The notes: generated by a model not told the origin, from the sequence alone. Shown: positions 52,758 to 61,175, numbered from the stretch's first letter. The stretch is DNA of 64,000 nucleotides from CAZXGD01 sp046350455 (GCA_046350455.1 JAXMAM010000005.1:96694-160693); one strand, 5' to 3'. Numbers and translations: made by a program.

Positions 52758-53525
52758 TCACGAGGACTCCAGCGTGGCGTCGGTCAGCCGGTACAGCCCA
52801 AGCAGGAATCCGCCTGCTGCAAAGGGCTCAATCTGCAAGCGCCCGCGGATGGTGCCGTAGCGGAAGACATGCATGCCCGTCACAGCCACCGGTGCGGCCA
52901 GCTGCACCTCCACCGAGTCAAAGGGCGTGGGCGGCACGCCAATGCAGCAGCCGTCCCACTTGTTCATCATGAACATGATGTCCTTGGTCTCAAAGCGCTG
53001 CAGCGGTGGCGCCCAGAAGCCGCTGATCTGCACCCATGCGCCTTGCAATGGCGCTAGGCGGCCTGGCAGTTCGTAGTGATTCTGCTCTGCGTTGATGGGG
53101 CCCTTGGCACTGGCCAGCAGGTCCCAGGTGATGGCAAACGGATCCTGCTCTGTGCCGCTGCCGCGCACGGTGTAGCGGCCATCCAGGCGGACGGTGTGCT
53201 CATCCAGATGTTCGATGGTGGCAGGCGGGCCAGCCTGCAGCGCAGGCGTAGCGCTGGGTGCCACAGCTGGCCCAGCCAGCAGCGGCGCAGCGGGTGGCGG
53301 CGCGTTAGGCGGCGGCGCGGCAGGTGGCGGCGCAGCAGGCAGCGGCGCAGCGGGCGCAGTGGCAGCTGGTGGCTGTGGCGCAGGGTTTGGTGTGGGCGGC
53401 GCGGGTGCGGGCTGCGGTTCTGGTGCCGGCAGTGCGGCGGGTGCCGCGGGTGCGGCGGGCCACCAAAAAACCGCTGCACCTGCAGCAGCCAGCAAGAGGA
53501 TCACCAGGGTCCACAGTGCGCGCAC
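52758..53525 (-). CDS. Exported proline-rich protein with DUF3299-like domain
   Basis: 255 residues from a GTG start. One N-terminal membrane helix (LVILLLAAAGAAVFWW), a ~75-residue Pro/Ala-rich linker, then a domain with the DUF3299 pattern: AWVQISGFWAPP, CCIGVPPTPFDSVEVQLA and IRGRLQIEPFAAGGFLLGLYRL. Function unknown; related proteins are periplasmic. TAGGAT lies exactly 6 nt before the GTG, a leaderless start. dus follows. Confidence 0.65.
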   Translation of the reverse strand: MRALWTLVILLLAAAGAAVFWWPAAPAAPAALPAPEPQPAPAPPTPNPAPQPPAATAPAAPLPAAPPPAAPPPNAPPPAAPLLAGPAVAPSATPALQAGPPATIEHLDEHTVRLDGRYTVRGSGTEQDPFAITWDLLASAKGPINAEQNHYELPGRLAPLQGAWVQISGFWAPPLQRFETKDIMFMMNKWDGCCIGVPPTPFDSVEVQLAAPVAVTGMHVFRYGTIRGRLQIEPFAAGGFLLGLYRLTDATLESS

Positions 53526-53556
53526 CGCTGCATCCTAGGCTGGAGCGGCCTGGTGG

Positions 53557-54978
53557 CTAGCGGGGCGCTGCGGGCGAGCGGGGCGCTGCGCGTTCGCCGG
53601 CCACGGCGCGCAGCATGATGTCGTGGACGTCTGTGCAGTGGAGCGCGCGGTCGGGCAGCACGCCTTGGTCTGCAATGCACACCGGGAGGTGCGCTGGGTC
53701 AACCGCCACCCGGCCGTGGCTGCCGCGGATGAGCGTGGTGTCCAGCGGCACCGTGCGCAGCACAGAGCGCATGCCCAGCTTGCGCATGCCCAGCTTGGCT
53801 GCGGCGTAGGCGCGCGGCGCGCGCAGCGCAGGGTCCCACACCAGCTCCAGCGGGTCGTAGCCAGGCTTGCGATGGATGTCCACGGTGCGCGCGTAGTCCG
53901 GCGCGCTGGCATCGTCTAGCCACCATCCGTAGGCAAACCAGCGGCGCGGCGTGGCCACGCACACCAGGTCGCCCGCGCGGGCGTGGTCCATGCCAGCAGC
54001 GCGCTTCTCGGCTGGCCCCAGCACCTCCTCCACGCCGGGCACAGTGCGCAGCAGGCGCTGCACCGCTTCCAGCTGGCTGGGGTTCCGCACGTACACATGC
54101 GCCACCTGGTGGTCTGCCACGGCAAATGCATCGCTTGCGCCTGCGTCCAGGCATTCGCGGCCGTCCTCCACGCGCACGCGCAGCAGGCCAGCCTGGCGCA
54201 GGTGGCGGTTCAGCCACACTGCGTCGTCCACTGCGGTGATGCCGTATTCGCTCACCACCATCACGCGCACGCCGCGTTCGGCCAGCTGGCTGTGCAGCAC
54301 GCTGAACACGCGGTCCACTTCCCGGATCTCTGCGTCAATGCGCGGGTCATCTGGGCCCAGGAGCTGAAGGCAGTAGTCCAGGTGCGGCAGGTAGACCAGC
54401 TGCAGCGTGGGGCTGTAGCGCCGCTCCACCTCAAGCGCTGCAGCAGCGATCCAGTCTGAGCTGCCGATGCCGCTGGCAGGACCCCAGAACTCAAAGAGCG
54501 GGAACTGCCCCAGCGCGCGCTGCAGGTGGTCGCGCAGTTCTGGCGGCTGTGTGTAGCAGTCTGGCACCTTGCGGCCATCCACGCGGTACTGCGGGCGCGG
54601 CGTCACGCTGACATCCACGCTGGAGTACATGTTGAACCACCAGAAGGAATTGGCCACTGTGACCGGCTGCCCATCTGCCACAGTGCGCAGCGTGTCCCAC
54701 ACCTTGGGGCCTTCCACCAGGTGATTGCTCTGCTTCCAGAAGTTCACCTCCTGGTAGCTGCGGTCAAACCAGCCGTTGCCCACGATGCCATGCTGCGTGG
54801 GCATGCGCCCAGTGAGCATGCAGCTCTGCACCGTGCAGGTGACGGCCGGAAGCGCTGCCTGCATGGGGCGCACGCCGCCACATTGGCGCGCAAACTCAGC
54901 CAAGCGCGGGGCGCGCCCGCCGGCAAACGTGCCAGCCGTCAGGCCAACGATGTTGAGCACCGCCACGCGGTTGAGCAT
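53557..54978 (-). CDS. eboF: Alkaline phosphatase superfamily phosphodiesterase (EboF/NPP type)
   Basis: 473 residues from the ATG giving MLNRVAVLNI. Nucleotide-pyrophosphatase fold: nucleophile Thr in ALPAVTCTVQSCMLTG, then GIVGNGWFDRSYQEVNFWKQSNHLV, a pattern specific to the ebo-linked NPP group; metal Asp/His in YLPHLDYCLQ, VSEYGI and HGRVAVDP. It probably cleaves a phosphate ester intermediate of the Ebo route. It lies 19 kb from eboC. TATCGT, 7 nt, ATG gives a leaderless start; a GTG three codons upstream is in the -10 region. Confidence 0.75.
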   Translation of the reverse strand: MLNRVAVLNIVGLTAGTFAGGRAPRLAEFARQCGGVRPMQAALPAVTCTVQSCMLTGRMPTQHGIVGNGWFDRSYQEVNFWKQSNHLVEGPKVWDTLRTVADGQPVTVANSFWWFNMYSSVDVSVTPRPQYRVDGRKVPDCYTQPPELRDHLQRALGQFPLFEFWGPASGIGSSDWIAAAALEVERRYSPTLQLVYLPHLDYCLQLLGPDDPRIDAEIREVDRVFSVLHSQLAERGVRVMVVSEYGITAVDDAVWLNRHLRQAGLLRVRVEDGRECLDAGASDAFAVADHQVAHVYVRNPSQLEAVQRLLRTVPGVEEVLGPAEKRAAGMDHARAGDLVCVATPRRWFAYGWWLDDASAPDYARTVDIHRKPGYDPLELVWDPALRAPRAYAAAKLGMRKLGMRSVLRTVPLDTTLIRGSHGRVAVDPAHLPVCIADQGVLPDRALHCTDVHDIMLRAVAGERAAPRSPAAPR

Positions 54979-55008
54979 GCGGCGCACGATACGCGTGTGG
55001 CGCTGGAC

Positions 55009-55719
55009 CTAGGCGCCAATGGTGCGCCACAGCGCGTCCATGTGGCGGTCCCAGCCCTTGTTGGCAGCAGGGCTTGCTGGACTTGGATGCAGCACCTGGT
55101 GGAACTGGGCGCTCACCTTGCCCTGCAGCGCGGCCACCGTGCGCGCGTGTGCAAAGGCGCCAAAGCCCACCACGTGCGTGGGGCGCAGGTGCTGTGCCAC
55201 GCGCAGCAGCGCGCGGTCGCACGCCAGCACCAGCGGTGCGCGGCTGCGGGGCGGCAGCTTGTCTGGCGTGACGTTGCTGCCGGTGGTGGACATGAACGCC
55301 AGCGGGCACCAGTTCCAGATGAACGCATGCTGCGCCCAGGCCTGCGGCGTGCCAAAGCGCCGCTCCACCCAGCCCCACACGCGCGCGCCGCTCACTTCAC
55401 TGCGCGGGCAGGCCAGGCCAAGCACGGGCCGCTTGGGGTGCTGCGTGGCTGGTGCGCGGATGCGCGCCACGCTGGGCTCCAGCCCCAGGAACGTGCGCAC
55501 CGCCTGCACCTGCCCAAACGGCACACCAGTCTGCACCATGCCAAACGGGCCTGGATTCAGGCCCACAAAGAGCGCCCGCACGCCAGGCTGGGCCATGCGT
55601 TCCAGGTACCAGCGGTGTGCGTGCCAGGCGTAGTCAAGCGGGTTGTAGACCACCGCCACAGGTGCGCCAAAGGAAAGCGCGGCGCACGAGCGTGACAGCT
55701 CGCGCGCCGCGTTGATCAC
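55009..55719 (-). CDS. SMUG1-type uracil-DNA glycosylase
   Basis: 236 residues from a GTG giving VINAARELS; the frame extends to 55797 but that overlaps the SYLF gene. Motif 1 is FVGLNPGPFGMVQTGVPFG and motif 2 is HPSPASPAANKGW, both diagnostic for SMUG1, plus the conserved N-terminal VYNPLDYA. It removes uracil and 5-hydroxymethyluracil from DNA. Bacterial SMUG1 is uncommon, mostly in planctomycetes, Geobacter and a few others. Starts 17 nt after the SYLF gene. Confidence 0.9.
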   Translation of the reverse strand: MINAARELSRSCAALSFGAPVAVVYNPLDYAWHAHRWYLERMAQPGVRALFVGLNPGPFGMVQTGVPFGQVQAVRTFLGLEPSVARIRAPATQHPKRPVLGLACPRSEVSGARVWGWVERRFGTPQAWAQHAFIWNWCPLAFMSTTGSNVTPDKLPPRSRAPLVLACDRALLRVAQHLRPTHVVGFGAFAHARTVAALQGKVSAQFHQVLHPSPASPAANKGWDRHMDALWRTIGA

Positions 55720-55735
55720 AGGCGATGCCTGGCGC

Positions 55736-56314
55736 TTACTTGCTGGTGGTGCCTGGCTTGACGGCATCCATGGCGGTGAAGTTGAACTGCTGACCACCCA
55801 CGCTGGCTTCGGCCATCAGGCCGCCCACGCCGGTGATGAACACAGCCACGCCATCCTGGTAGTCGTTGGACACCGCAGAGCCAGCGTCGCCGCCTGCTGC
55901 CGACGCATTGGCGGCGGGCGCAAACTGGCCAGAGGTGAACTTCTTGAGCGCCGCAGCGTTCTGGAAGAAGATGAACTCGTTGAACGACTGGCCACCGATC
56001 TGGGCGCCAAAGGAGCCCTGGTTCAGGTCGCAGTAGCCGATCATCTTGCCCTTCTCGTAGACCTCGCCGCGGCCATAGGCGCCAGCAAAGACCAGGCCGC
56101 CCTTGCCCACCTTGGGCAGCACGGCGTAGGCGTAGCAGTCCTTGAAGTGGCCAGCCACCTTGGGGTTGTTGGCCTTGGCATCGCTGATGGCAGTCTGCAC
56201 TTCAGTGGCCAGCGTCTTGCGGTCGGTTTCAGTGCGCGGCACAGTCTGGCAGGCGGTGGTGATGCACGCAGCGGTGCAGCCCAGGGCGCAGACCAGGACA
56301 AAGGAGCGGGTCAT
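55736..56314 (-). CDS. Lipoprotein-like SYLF (Ysc84) domain protein
   Basis: 192 residues from the ATG giving MTRSFVLVCA, with AAAGGA upstream. Signal peptide with Cys-rich region (CITTACQ), then the SYLF domain: FKDCYAYAVLPKVGKGGLVFAGAYGRGEVYEKGKMIGYCDLNQGSFGAQIGGQSF. SYLF proteins bind phospholipids in the envelope. C-terminal portion ends VGGQQFNFTAMDAVK. Followed closely by the SMUG1 gene. Confidence 0.88.
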   Translation of the reverse strand: MTRSFVLVCALGCTAACITTACQTVPRTETDRKTLATEVQTAISDAKANNPKVAGHFKDCYAYAVLPKVGKGGLVFAGAYGRGEVYEKGKMIGYCDLNQGSFGAQIGGQSFNEFIFFQNAAALKKFTSGQFAPAANASAAGGDAGSAVSNDYQDGVAVFITGVGGLMAEASVGGQQFNFTAMDAVKPGTTSK

Positions 56315-56437
56315 GTGTGGAAGTCCTTTCAGGGGAACGTGCGTACGCCGCAGGCACAGCGGCCAGCGGGTGCAGAAAAAGCCTACCACCTGGGCCAGCC
56401 GCAGGTGGGATGCACCGTGCGCGGCGAATGTGCGGTT

Positions 56438-57025
56438 TCAGACAATCTGGCACGCTTCGCTGAAGTCCAGGCGGGGCGAGCGTGGGAAGAGCTTGCTGTG
56501 GTCGCCGTAGCCCAGATTGCAGACGATGTTGGCGCGATGCGTGGTGCCAGCAAAGAAGGCCTTGTCCACAGCCTCTGCGTTGAAGCCGCTCATGGGGCCG
56601 CAGTCCAGGCCCACTGCGCGCGCAGCCAAAATGAAGTAGCCGATCTGAATGCTGCTGTTGCGGAACGCGGTGTCTGCGATCAGCTTGTCGTTGCCAGCAA
56701 ACCAGCTGCGTGCATCAGCGTGCGGGAAGAGCTTGGGCAGCTTCTCGTGGAACTGCGCGTCCAGGGCCAGGATGGCAGACACCGGCGCAGAGCGGGTCTT
56801 GTCCACGTTGCCGGGCGCCATGCAGGCCAGCAGCTTCTCCTTGGCCTCCTTGCCCTTCACAAACACCACGCGCAGCGGACTGCAGTTGGCGCTGGTGGGG
56901 CCCCACTTCATCAGGTCGTAGAGCTCGCGCAGCACGGCGTCGTCCACTGGCTTGTCCAGATAGACGTTGTGCGTGCGTGCGTTGTTGAAGAGCGTGTCCA
57001 GTGCCTGCTGTGGAATGGTTGCCAT
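56438..57025 (-). CDS. RutE-like nitroreductase family protein (malonic semialdehyde reductase)
   Basis: 195 residues. Nitroreductase fold with RutE-type motifs: LFNNARTHNVYLDKPVDDAVLRELYDLMKWGPTSANCSPLRVVFV, GPMSGFNAEAVDKAFF and NIVCNLGYGD. RutE reduces a toxic product of pyrimidine breakdown; no other rut genes are here, so the true substrate is uncertain. TACCCT lies 8 nt before the ATG. Confidence 0.88.
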   Translation of the reverse strand: MATIPQQALDTLFNNARTHNVYLDKPVDDAVLRELYDLMKWGPTSANCSPLRVVFVKGKEAKEKLLACMAPGNVDKTRSAPVSAILALDAQFHEKLPKLFPHADARSWFAGNDKLIADTAFRNSSIQIGYFILAARAVGLDCGPMSGFNAEAVDKAFFAGTTHRANIVCNLGYGDHSKLFPRSPRLDFSEACQIV

Positions 57026-57092
57026 GGTGGGGAAGGGTAGGCGGGGCGCGCGGGGTGCGGCGAGAGCAGGCCGGGGCCAGCGCCCGCTGCCG

Positions 57093-58058
57093 TTAGAGCG
57101 AACCCATCCGCCCCGCTCGATAGTCGGCGATGGCCTGCTGGACTTCGGCAGGGGTGTTCATGACGAATGGCCCGTAGGAGGCCACGGGCTCGTTCAGCGG
57201 CTGACCGCCCAGGATGAGCGCGGTGCATGGGCCCTGCGCCGTCACGCGCACGCCGCTGCCAGCGCGGTCCATGACCACCAGCGTGCCCGCCGCGGCCACC
57301 GTGCCAGGCGAGGCCGCCGTGCCGGGCGAGGCCGCCGTGCCAGGCGAGGCCACCGTGCTGCCCACCACCAGCGTGCCGCTGCGCACAAACAGGTTGAACG
57401 TGAAGCCATCTGGAGCAGGGAGGTCTGCAGTGGCGCCGTCGTTCAAGGCAAGGTCCCACAGGATCACTGGCGTCACTGTGCGGGCTGCGCCATGCGTGGT
57501 GCGGAAGTCGCCGGCAATCACGCGCACAGTGCCAGCCTTGTTGGGCAGCTCCACCACAGGAATGCTGGCCTTCAGCAGCGTCTGGTAGCGGGGCGCGTCC
57601 ATCTTGTGCGCGGCCGGCAGGTTGACCCACAGCTGCGCCATCTCCATGGTGCCGCCGCGCTGCGTGAATGCGGCAGAGTGCTTCTCTTCATGCACCACGC
57701 CGCTGGCAGCGGTCATCCACTGCACATCGCCAGGGCCGATGGAGCCGCTGTGGCCAGCAGAGTCTCGGTGCTCCAGCTCACCCTGATAGACCACCGTGAC
57801 GGTCTCAAAGCCGCGGTGCGGGTGCTGGTCCACGCCGCGCGGCGCAGTGGCGGGCTCATAGTGGCGGGGCGCTGCGTAGTCCATGAGCACAAACGGGCTC
57901 AGGCGGGCGCCCACTGTGTTGGGCCCAAACAGGCCGTGCACTGCAAAGCCGTCCCCCACCCAGTGCATAGGCGGGCTATCTAGCACAGCCGAGACGCGCT
58001 TGAACGCCGCAGCAGCGCCAGCAGAACCTTCGGCGGCAGCAGTGGGTGTGGTGGGCAT
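57093..58058 (-). CDS. Pirin family protein (bicupin)
   Basis: 321 residues. N-terminal cupin with metal motif QHPHRGFETVTVVYQGELEHRD (two His and a Glu) and GDVQWMTAASGVVHEE, followed by VNLPAAHKMDAPRYQ. The second cupin is interrupted by three 6-residue repeats (ASPGTA). Pirins can act as quercetinases or redox sensors. Leaderless: TATCGT, 6 nt, ATG. The region between this start and the divergent GT1 gene is 139 bp. Confidence 0.92.
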   Translation of the reverse strand: MPTTPTAAAEGSAGAAAAFKRVSAVLDSPPMHWVGDGFAVHGLFGPNTVGARLSPFVLMDYAAPRHYEPATAPRGVDQHPHRGFETVTVVYQGELEHRDSAGHSGSIGPGDVQWMTAASGVVHEEKHSAAFTQRGGTMEMAQLWVNLPAAHKMDAPRYQTLLKASIPVVELPNKAGTVRVIAGDFRTTHGAARTVTPVILWDLALNDGATADLPAPDGFTFNLFVRSGTLVVGSTVASPGTAASPGTAASPGTVAAAGTLVVMDRAGSGVRVTAQGPCTALILGGQPLNEPVASYGPFVMNTPAEVQQAIADYRAGRMGSL

Positions 58059-58197
58059 GCACTCACGATAGGCGCGCAGCGCGGCGCGACAAGGTCCGTT
58101 GTGATCATGCGCGGGGCGCTAGTGCCGCGCTAGGCCGTCGCGCTGGTCCGTCGCGATGGGGCGCCGCGCGGCACTGGGTCCGTTTACGCTTTGCGGC

Positions 58198-59466
58198 ATG
58201 CGCGTGCTTCTGGTGACTGCAGGATCGCACGGGGACATCAACCCGTTCATCGCCATTGGGCGTGCGCTGCGCGCGCGCGGACATCAGGCGGTGATGGTGG
58301 CCAACCCGTACTACCAGCGGCAGATCACTGATGCAGGCGTGGAGTTCCAGGCGTGCGGCGAGTACATGGACCTGAAGCGCATTGGCGAAGACATGCCGGA
58401 CATCATGCATCCGCACCGCGGCACCAAGGTGGTGGTGGACACCATGCTGGTGCCCACGTCGCGCGATGCGTTCCACCGCGTGCAGCAGCTGGCGGCAGCG
58501 CAGCGCGTGGATGCGGTGGTGAGCCACTGCATCTGCCCTGGCGCCATGTGGGCAGCGCAGCGGCTGGGCATTCCGTGCGCGCATGTGGTGCTGGCGCCCA
58601 TCAACTGGGTGTCGCGCATGGAGCCTCTGGTGGGCAATGGATGGATGCCACCAGAGCCAGTGTGGTTCATGCGCACGCTGCTGCGGGCCATCATGCTGCC
58701 CATCTTTCGGCACATGTTTGATCCGCCGCTGGCCCGCCTGCGCGCAGAGCTTGGCCTGCCGCCGCAGAAGGGGCTCATCATGGATGCCATGCGCGGCGGC
58801 ACGCTGAACCTGGCCATGTGGTCGCCGGTGTTCCGCGGGCCGCTGGCAGACGATCCACCGCAGGGGCGCATGTGCGGCTTTCCGTGGCATGACCAGCACG
58901 CAGAGGTGGAGGCGCCGCCGCAAGAGGTTCAGCGATTCTTGGACGCGGGCGAGCCACCCATCTTGTTCTGCCTGGGCACTGCAGCGGTGCACGTGGCTGG
59001 GGACTTCTATGAGCATGCAGCAGAGGCGTGCCGCCTGCTGGGCCGGCGCGGGCTGCTCTTGGTGGGGCCCACGCGGCTGCAGAGCGGGCCGTTGGCCGCG
59101 GCGCGCCTGCCAGAGGGTGTGCGAGCGTTTGAGTACGCGCCGTTCTCAGCGGTCATGCCGCAATGTGCGGTGAACGTGCATCACGGTGGCGTGGGCAGCA
59201 CGGGGCAGGCGTTGCGTGCGGGGCGGCCCACGGTGGTCATTCCGCACGCGCACGATCAATGGGACAACGCAGCGCGTGTGTTCCGCATGGGCGTGTCGCA
59301 GACGCTGCCGCGCCACCGCGTGACAGCCAAGCGTCTGGCGGCAGCGTTGGATGTGGTGTTGCGGGACCAGCAGGCAGAGGAGAAGGCCGCGGAGTGTGGG
59401 CGCAGGATGGCAGGGGAGGATGGTGCGGCGAGGGCGGCGGAGCTGGTGGAGGGGATGGTTGGGTAG
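58198..59466 (+). CDS. GT1 family (UGT/MGT-like) glycosyltransferase
   Basis: 422 residues from the ATG giving MRVLLVTAGS. GT-B fold: N-terminal AGSHGDINPFIAIGRAL and C-terminal nucleotide-sugar site CAVNVHHGGVGSTGQALRAGRPTVVIPHAHDQWDNAARV, the classic GT1 HHGGxGS block. Probably glycosylates a lipid or secondary metabolite. TACGCT, 7 nt, ATG supports a leaderless start; the frame upstream to 58156 lies over the -10. Next gene is the integron integrase, convergent. Confidence 0.9.
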   Translation: MRVLLVTAGSHGDINPFIAIGRALRARGHQAVMVANPYYQRQITDAGVEFQACGEYMDLKRIGEDMPDIMHPHRGTKVVVDTMLVPTSRDAFHRVQQLAAAQRVDAVVSHCICPGAMWAAQRLGIPCAHVVLAPINWVSRMEPLVGNGWMPPEPVWFMRTLLRAIMLPIFRHMFDPPLARLRAELGLPPQKGLIMDAMRGGTLNLAMWSPVFRGPLADDPPQGRMCGFPWHDQHAEVEAPPQEVQRFLDAGEPPILFCLGTAAVHVAGDFYEHAAEACRLLGRRGLLLVGPTRLQSGPLAAARLPEGVRAFEYAPFSAVMPQCAVNVHHGGVGSTGQALRAGRPTVVIPHAHDQWDNAARVFRMGVSQTLPRHRVTAKRLAAALDVVLRDQQAEEKAAECGRRMAGEDGAARAAELVEGMVG

Positions 59467-59544
59467 CAGGTGAAGAAGGGTGTGTGGAATGGCGGGATGG
59501 AGGGCTTGCGGGCGGAAGGCTTGCGGGACGGAGGGTGGGCTTCC

Positions 59545-60528
59545 TCAGCCACCGAGCGAGTCCAGCGGGCTGCGCACCCGCAACACGCCGCGCGAGGCTT
59601 GCTCAACCACGTGTGTGTAGATCATGGTTGTCTCCAGGTGGGTGTGCCCCAGCAGGGTCTGGATGGTGCGGATGTCGTAGCCCTCTTCCAAGAGGTGCGT
59701 GGCAAAGCTGTGGCGGAACACATGGCTGGTGACGCGGCGATCCATGCCGGCCGCCACCGCTGCCATGCTGACCGCCTTCTGCACGGTGGACTCATGGATG
59801 TGCCAGCGCCCCTTGCGGCCGGAGACTGGATCCAGGCTCAGGCCGCTGGCTGCGAACAGGTACTGCCAGCCCAGGCTCCACGCAGCGCGAGGGGCCTTGC
59901 GCTCGTACGCATAGGGCAGTCCCACCCATCCCTCTCCCGCGGCCAGGTCGCGCTGGTGCAGTGCGCGGCGCGACTCGATCAACTGGCCAAGCGGGGCCGC
60001 GAGCCGCTCGGGCAACGGTGTCACCCGGTCCTTGTCACCCTTGCCGCGGCGCACAGTCAACTGCAGCCGCTCCAGGTTCAGGTCCATCACGCGCACCGAG
60101 CACGCTTCACCCACCCGCAGTCCGCTTCCATACATGAGCTCTGCGATCATGCGCAATGGTGGCGGGATGTGAGCCAACACAGCCTGCACCTCGCGGCGGC
60201 TGAGCACAGTGGGCACGCGTTGCGAGGGCCGCGCCCGCACGGCGTTGAACGTGCCAGGGTCCAGCTCCAGCACCTGCTTGTAGAGGAACACAATGGCATT
60301 GAGCGCCTGGTTCTGCGTGGCAGCTGCCACACGCCTATGTGTTGCCAGGTGCGAGAGGAAGGCTTCGATTTCACGCGCACCCAGCGCGGTGGGGTGGCGC
60401 CAGGCGCCGTCCACGCGGTTGAATCTGAGGAACGAGACAATCCACGCCCAATACGCACGTTCCGTACGGCGTGCATAGTGCTTGCGCCGGATCACAGACA
60501 CGAATTGTTCACGCAGTGTGGGAGGCAT
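59545..60528 (-). CDS. intI: Integron integrase (IntI-type tyrosine recombinase)
   Basis: 327 residues from the ATG giving MPPTLREQFV; the frame is open upstream to 60702, but the extension does not fit the family. Catalytic residues: Arg138 (GSGLRVGEA), His269 and Arg272 (HVFRH), His295 (LLGHTH), Tyr304 (TTMIYTH). Residues ~204-250 (LPYAYERKAPRAAWSLGWQYLF, then GRWHIHESTVQKAV) are the extra patch found only in integron integrases, needed for attC binding. It recombines attI and folded single-stranded attC sites. Divergent from the cassette array, as in classical integrons. Confidence 0.95.
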   Translation of the reverse strand: MPPTLREQFVSVIRRKHYARRTERAYWAWIVSFLRFNRVDGAWRHPTALGAREIEAFLSHLATHRRVAAATQNQALNAIVFLYKQVLELDPGTFNAVRARPSQRVPTVLSRREVQAVLAHIPPPLRMIAELMYGSGLRVGEACSVRVMDLNLERLQLTVRRGKGDKDRVTPLPERLAAPLGQLIESRRALHQRDLAAGEGWVGLPYAYERKAPRAAWSLGWQYLFAASGLSLDPVSGRKGRWHIHESTVQKAVSMAAVAAGMDRRVTSHVFRHSFATHLLEEGYDIRTIQTLLGHTHLETTMIYTHVVEQASRGVLRVRSPLDSLGG

Positions 60529-60612
60529 GCCGGGCGACCGTACCGCGCGAGCGGTGTGGGACTGCGGAAGGCTGCGAAAACGCACCAGGGTGGGCAGCAA
60601 AGCGGGTGGATT

Positions 60613-60659
60613 CCATCGCAGAAAGCCCCAATTCGGACCGCGCAACACCCATCGCAGAA
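60613..60659 (+). repeat. Direct repeats CCATCGCAGAA near attI
   Basis: Two identical 11-mers at 60613-60623 and 60649-60659, 36 bp apart, between intI and the attI core. They could be IntI-binding direct repeats of attI or regulatory sites; unproven. Confidence 0.3.
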
Positions 60660-60668
60660 CCAAACCCA

Positions 60669-60698
60669 TTGACCCAGTTCTGCAGAACGCGATATCCT
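60669..60698 (+). promoter_or_regulatory. Candidate cassette promoter (Pc)
   Basis: TTGACC (60669-60674), 18-bp spacer, TATCCT (60693-60698), pointing into the cassettes and 42 bp before the attI core. The palindrome TTCTGCAGAA (60678-60687) fills the spacer and may be an operator. Confidence 0.5.
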
Positions 60699-60739
60699 CC
60701 ACCGAGTGGTTCCCCTTCCGGAAATCGTCACAATCACTC

Positions 60740-60746
60740 GTTAGGC
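60740..60746 (+). other. attI core recombination site
   Basis: GTTAGGC fits the GTTRRRY core; recombination would fall after the first G (60740/60741). It separates the intI side from the first cassette (60741-61271). Confidence 0.65.
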
Positions 60747-60788
60747 TGGTGGTATCGGGTGGCCCGCTGCTAGCCGATCACGCGCATC

Positions 60789-61154
60789 ATGCACGGCGTC
60801 CCCGCAGATCTACCGCTTGGCTCACTGATCGGCCGCGACCTGCTCGCTGTCAACGTCAGCCGCTACCAGCTCGACTTCAGCTTCGAGGGCGGCATTCGAA
60901 TCTCGCCCACGACGTGCTGGGACCTTCGCGGTCCAACCGGGACGCTGATTGATTCCGCGCAAGAGCCTGAGCAGCGGGAGAACTATCGCGTCCATGAGAT
61001 CATCGGCATCCCTGTGGTGAGCTTCAGCGTCGACGCACCCAGGTCCTTCACCCTCATCTTTGCTACCGGACACCACCTAACCATCGGCGACGACGGGCCG
61101 CAGTACGAGTCGTGCACGATTGACATTCCCGGTCAGCCGACGATCATCATCTAG
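60789..61154 (+). CDS. Integron cassette 1 protein, unknown (DUF6188-like)
   Basis: 121 residues. Begins LPLGSLIGRDLLAVNVSRYQLDFSFEGGIRISPTTCWDLRGP, a beta-rich pattern resembling DUF6188 and related cassette-borne proteins of unknown function; later part ends FTLIFATGHHLTIGDDGPQYESCTI. No signal peptide or catalytic motif. It lies in cassette 60741-61271, the one nearest attI and therefore probably the best expressed. Base composition is lower in GC than flanking genes. Confidence 0.7.
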   Translation: MHGVPADLPLGSLIGRDLLAVNVSRYQLDFSFEGGIRISPTTCWDLRGPTGTLIDSAQEPEQRENYRVHEIIGIPVVSFSVDAPRSFTLIFATGHHLTIGDDGPQYESCTIDIPGQPTIII

Positions 61155-61175
61155 TTCACCGGCGAGTTGCCACAA

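Noticed and set aside
60529..60702. Longer IntI start at 60702
   Set aside because: The additional 58 residues do not resemble IntI N-termini and would cover the attI-proximal control region; the ATG at 60528 matches family length.
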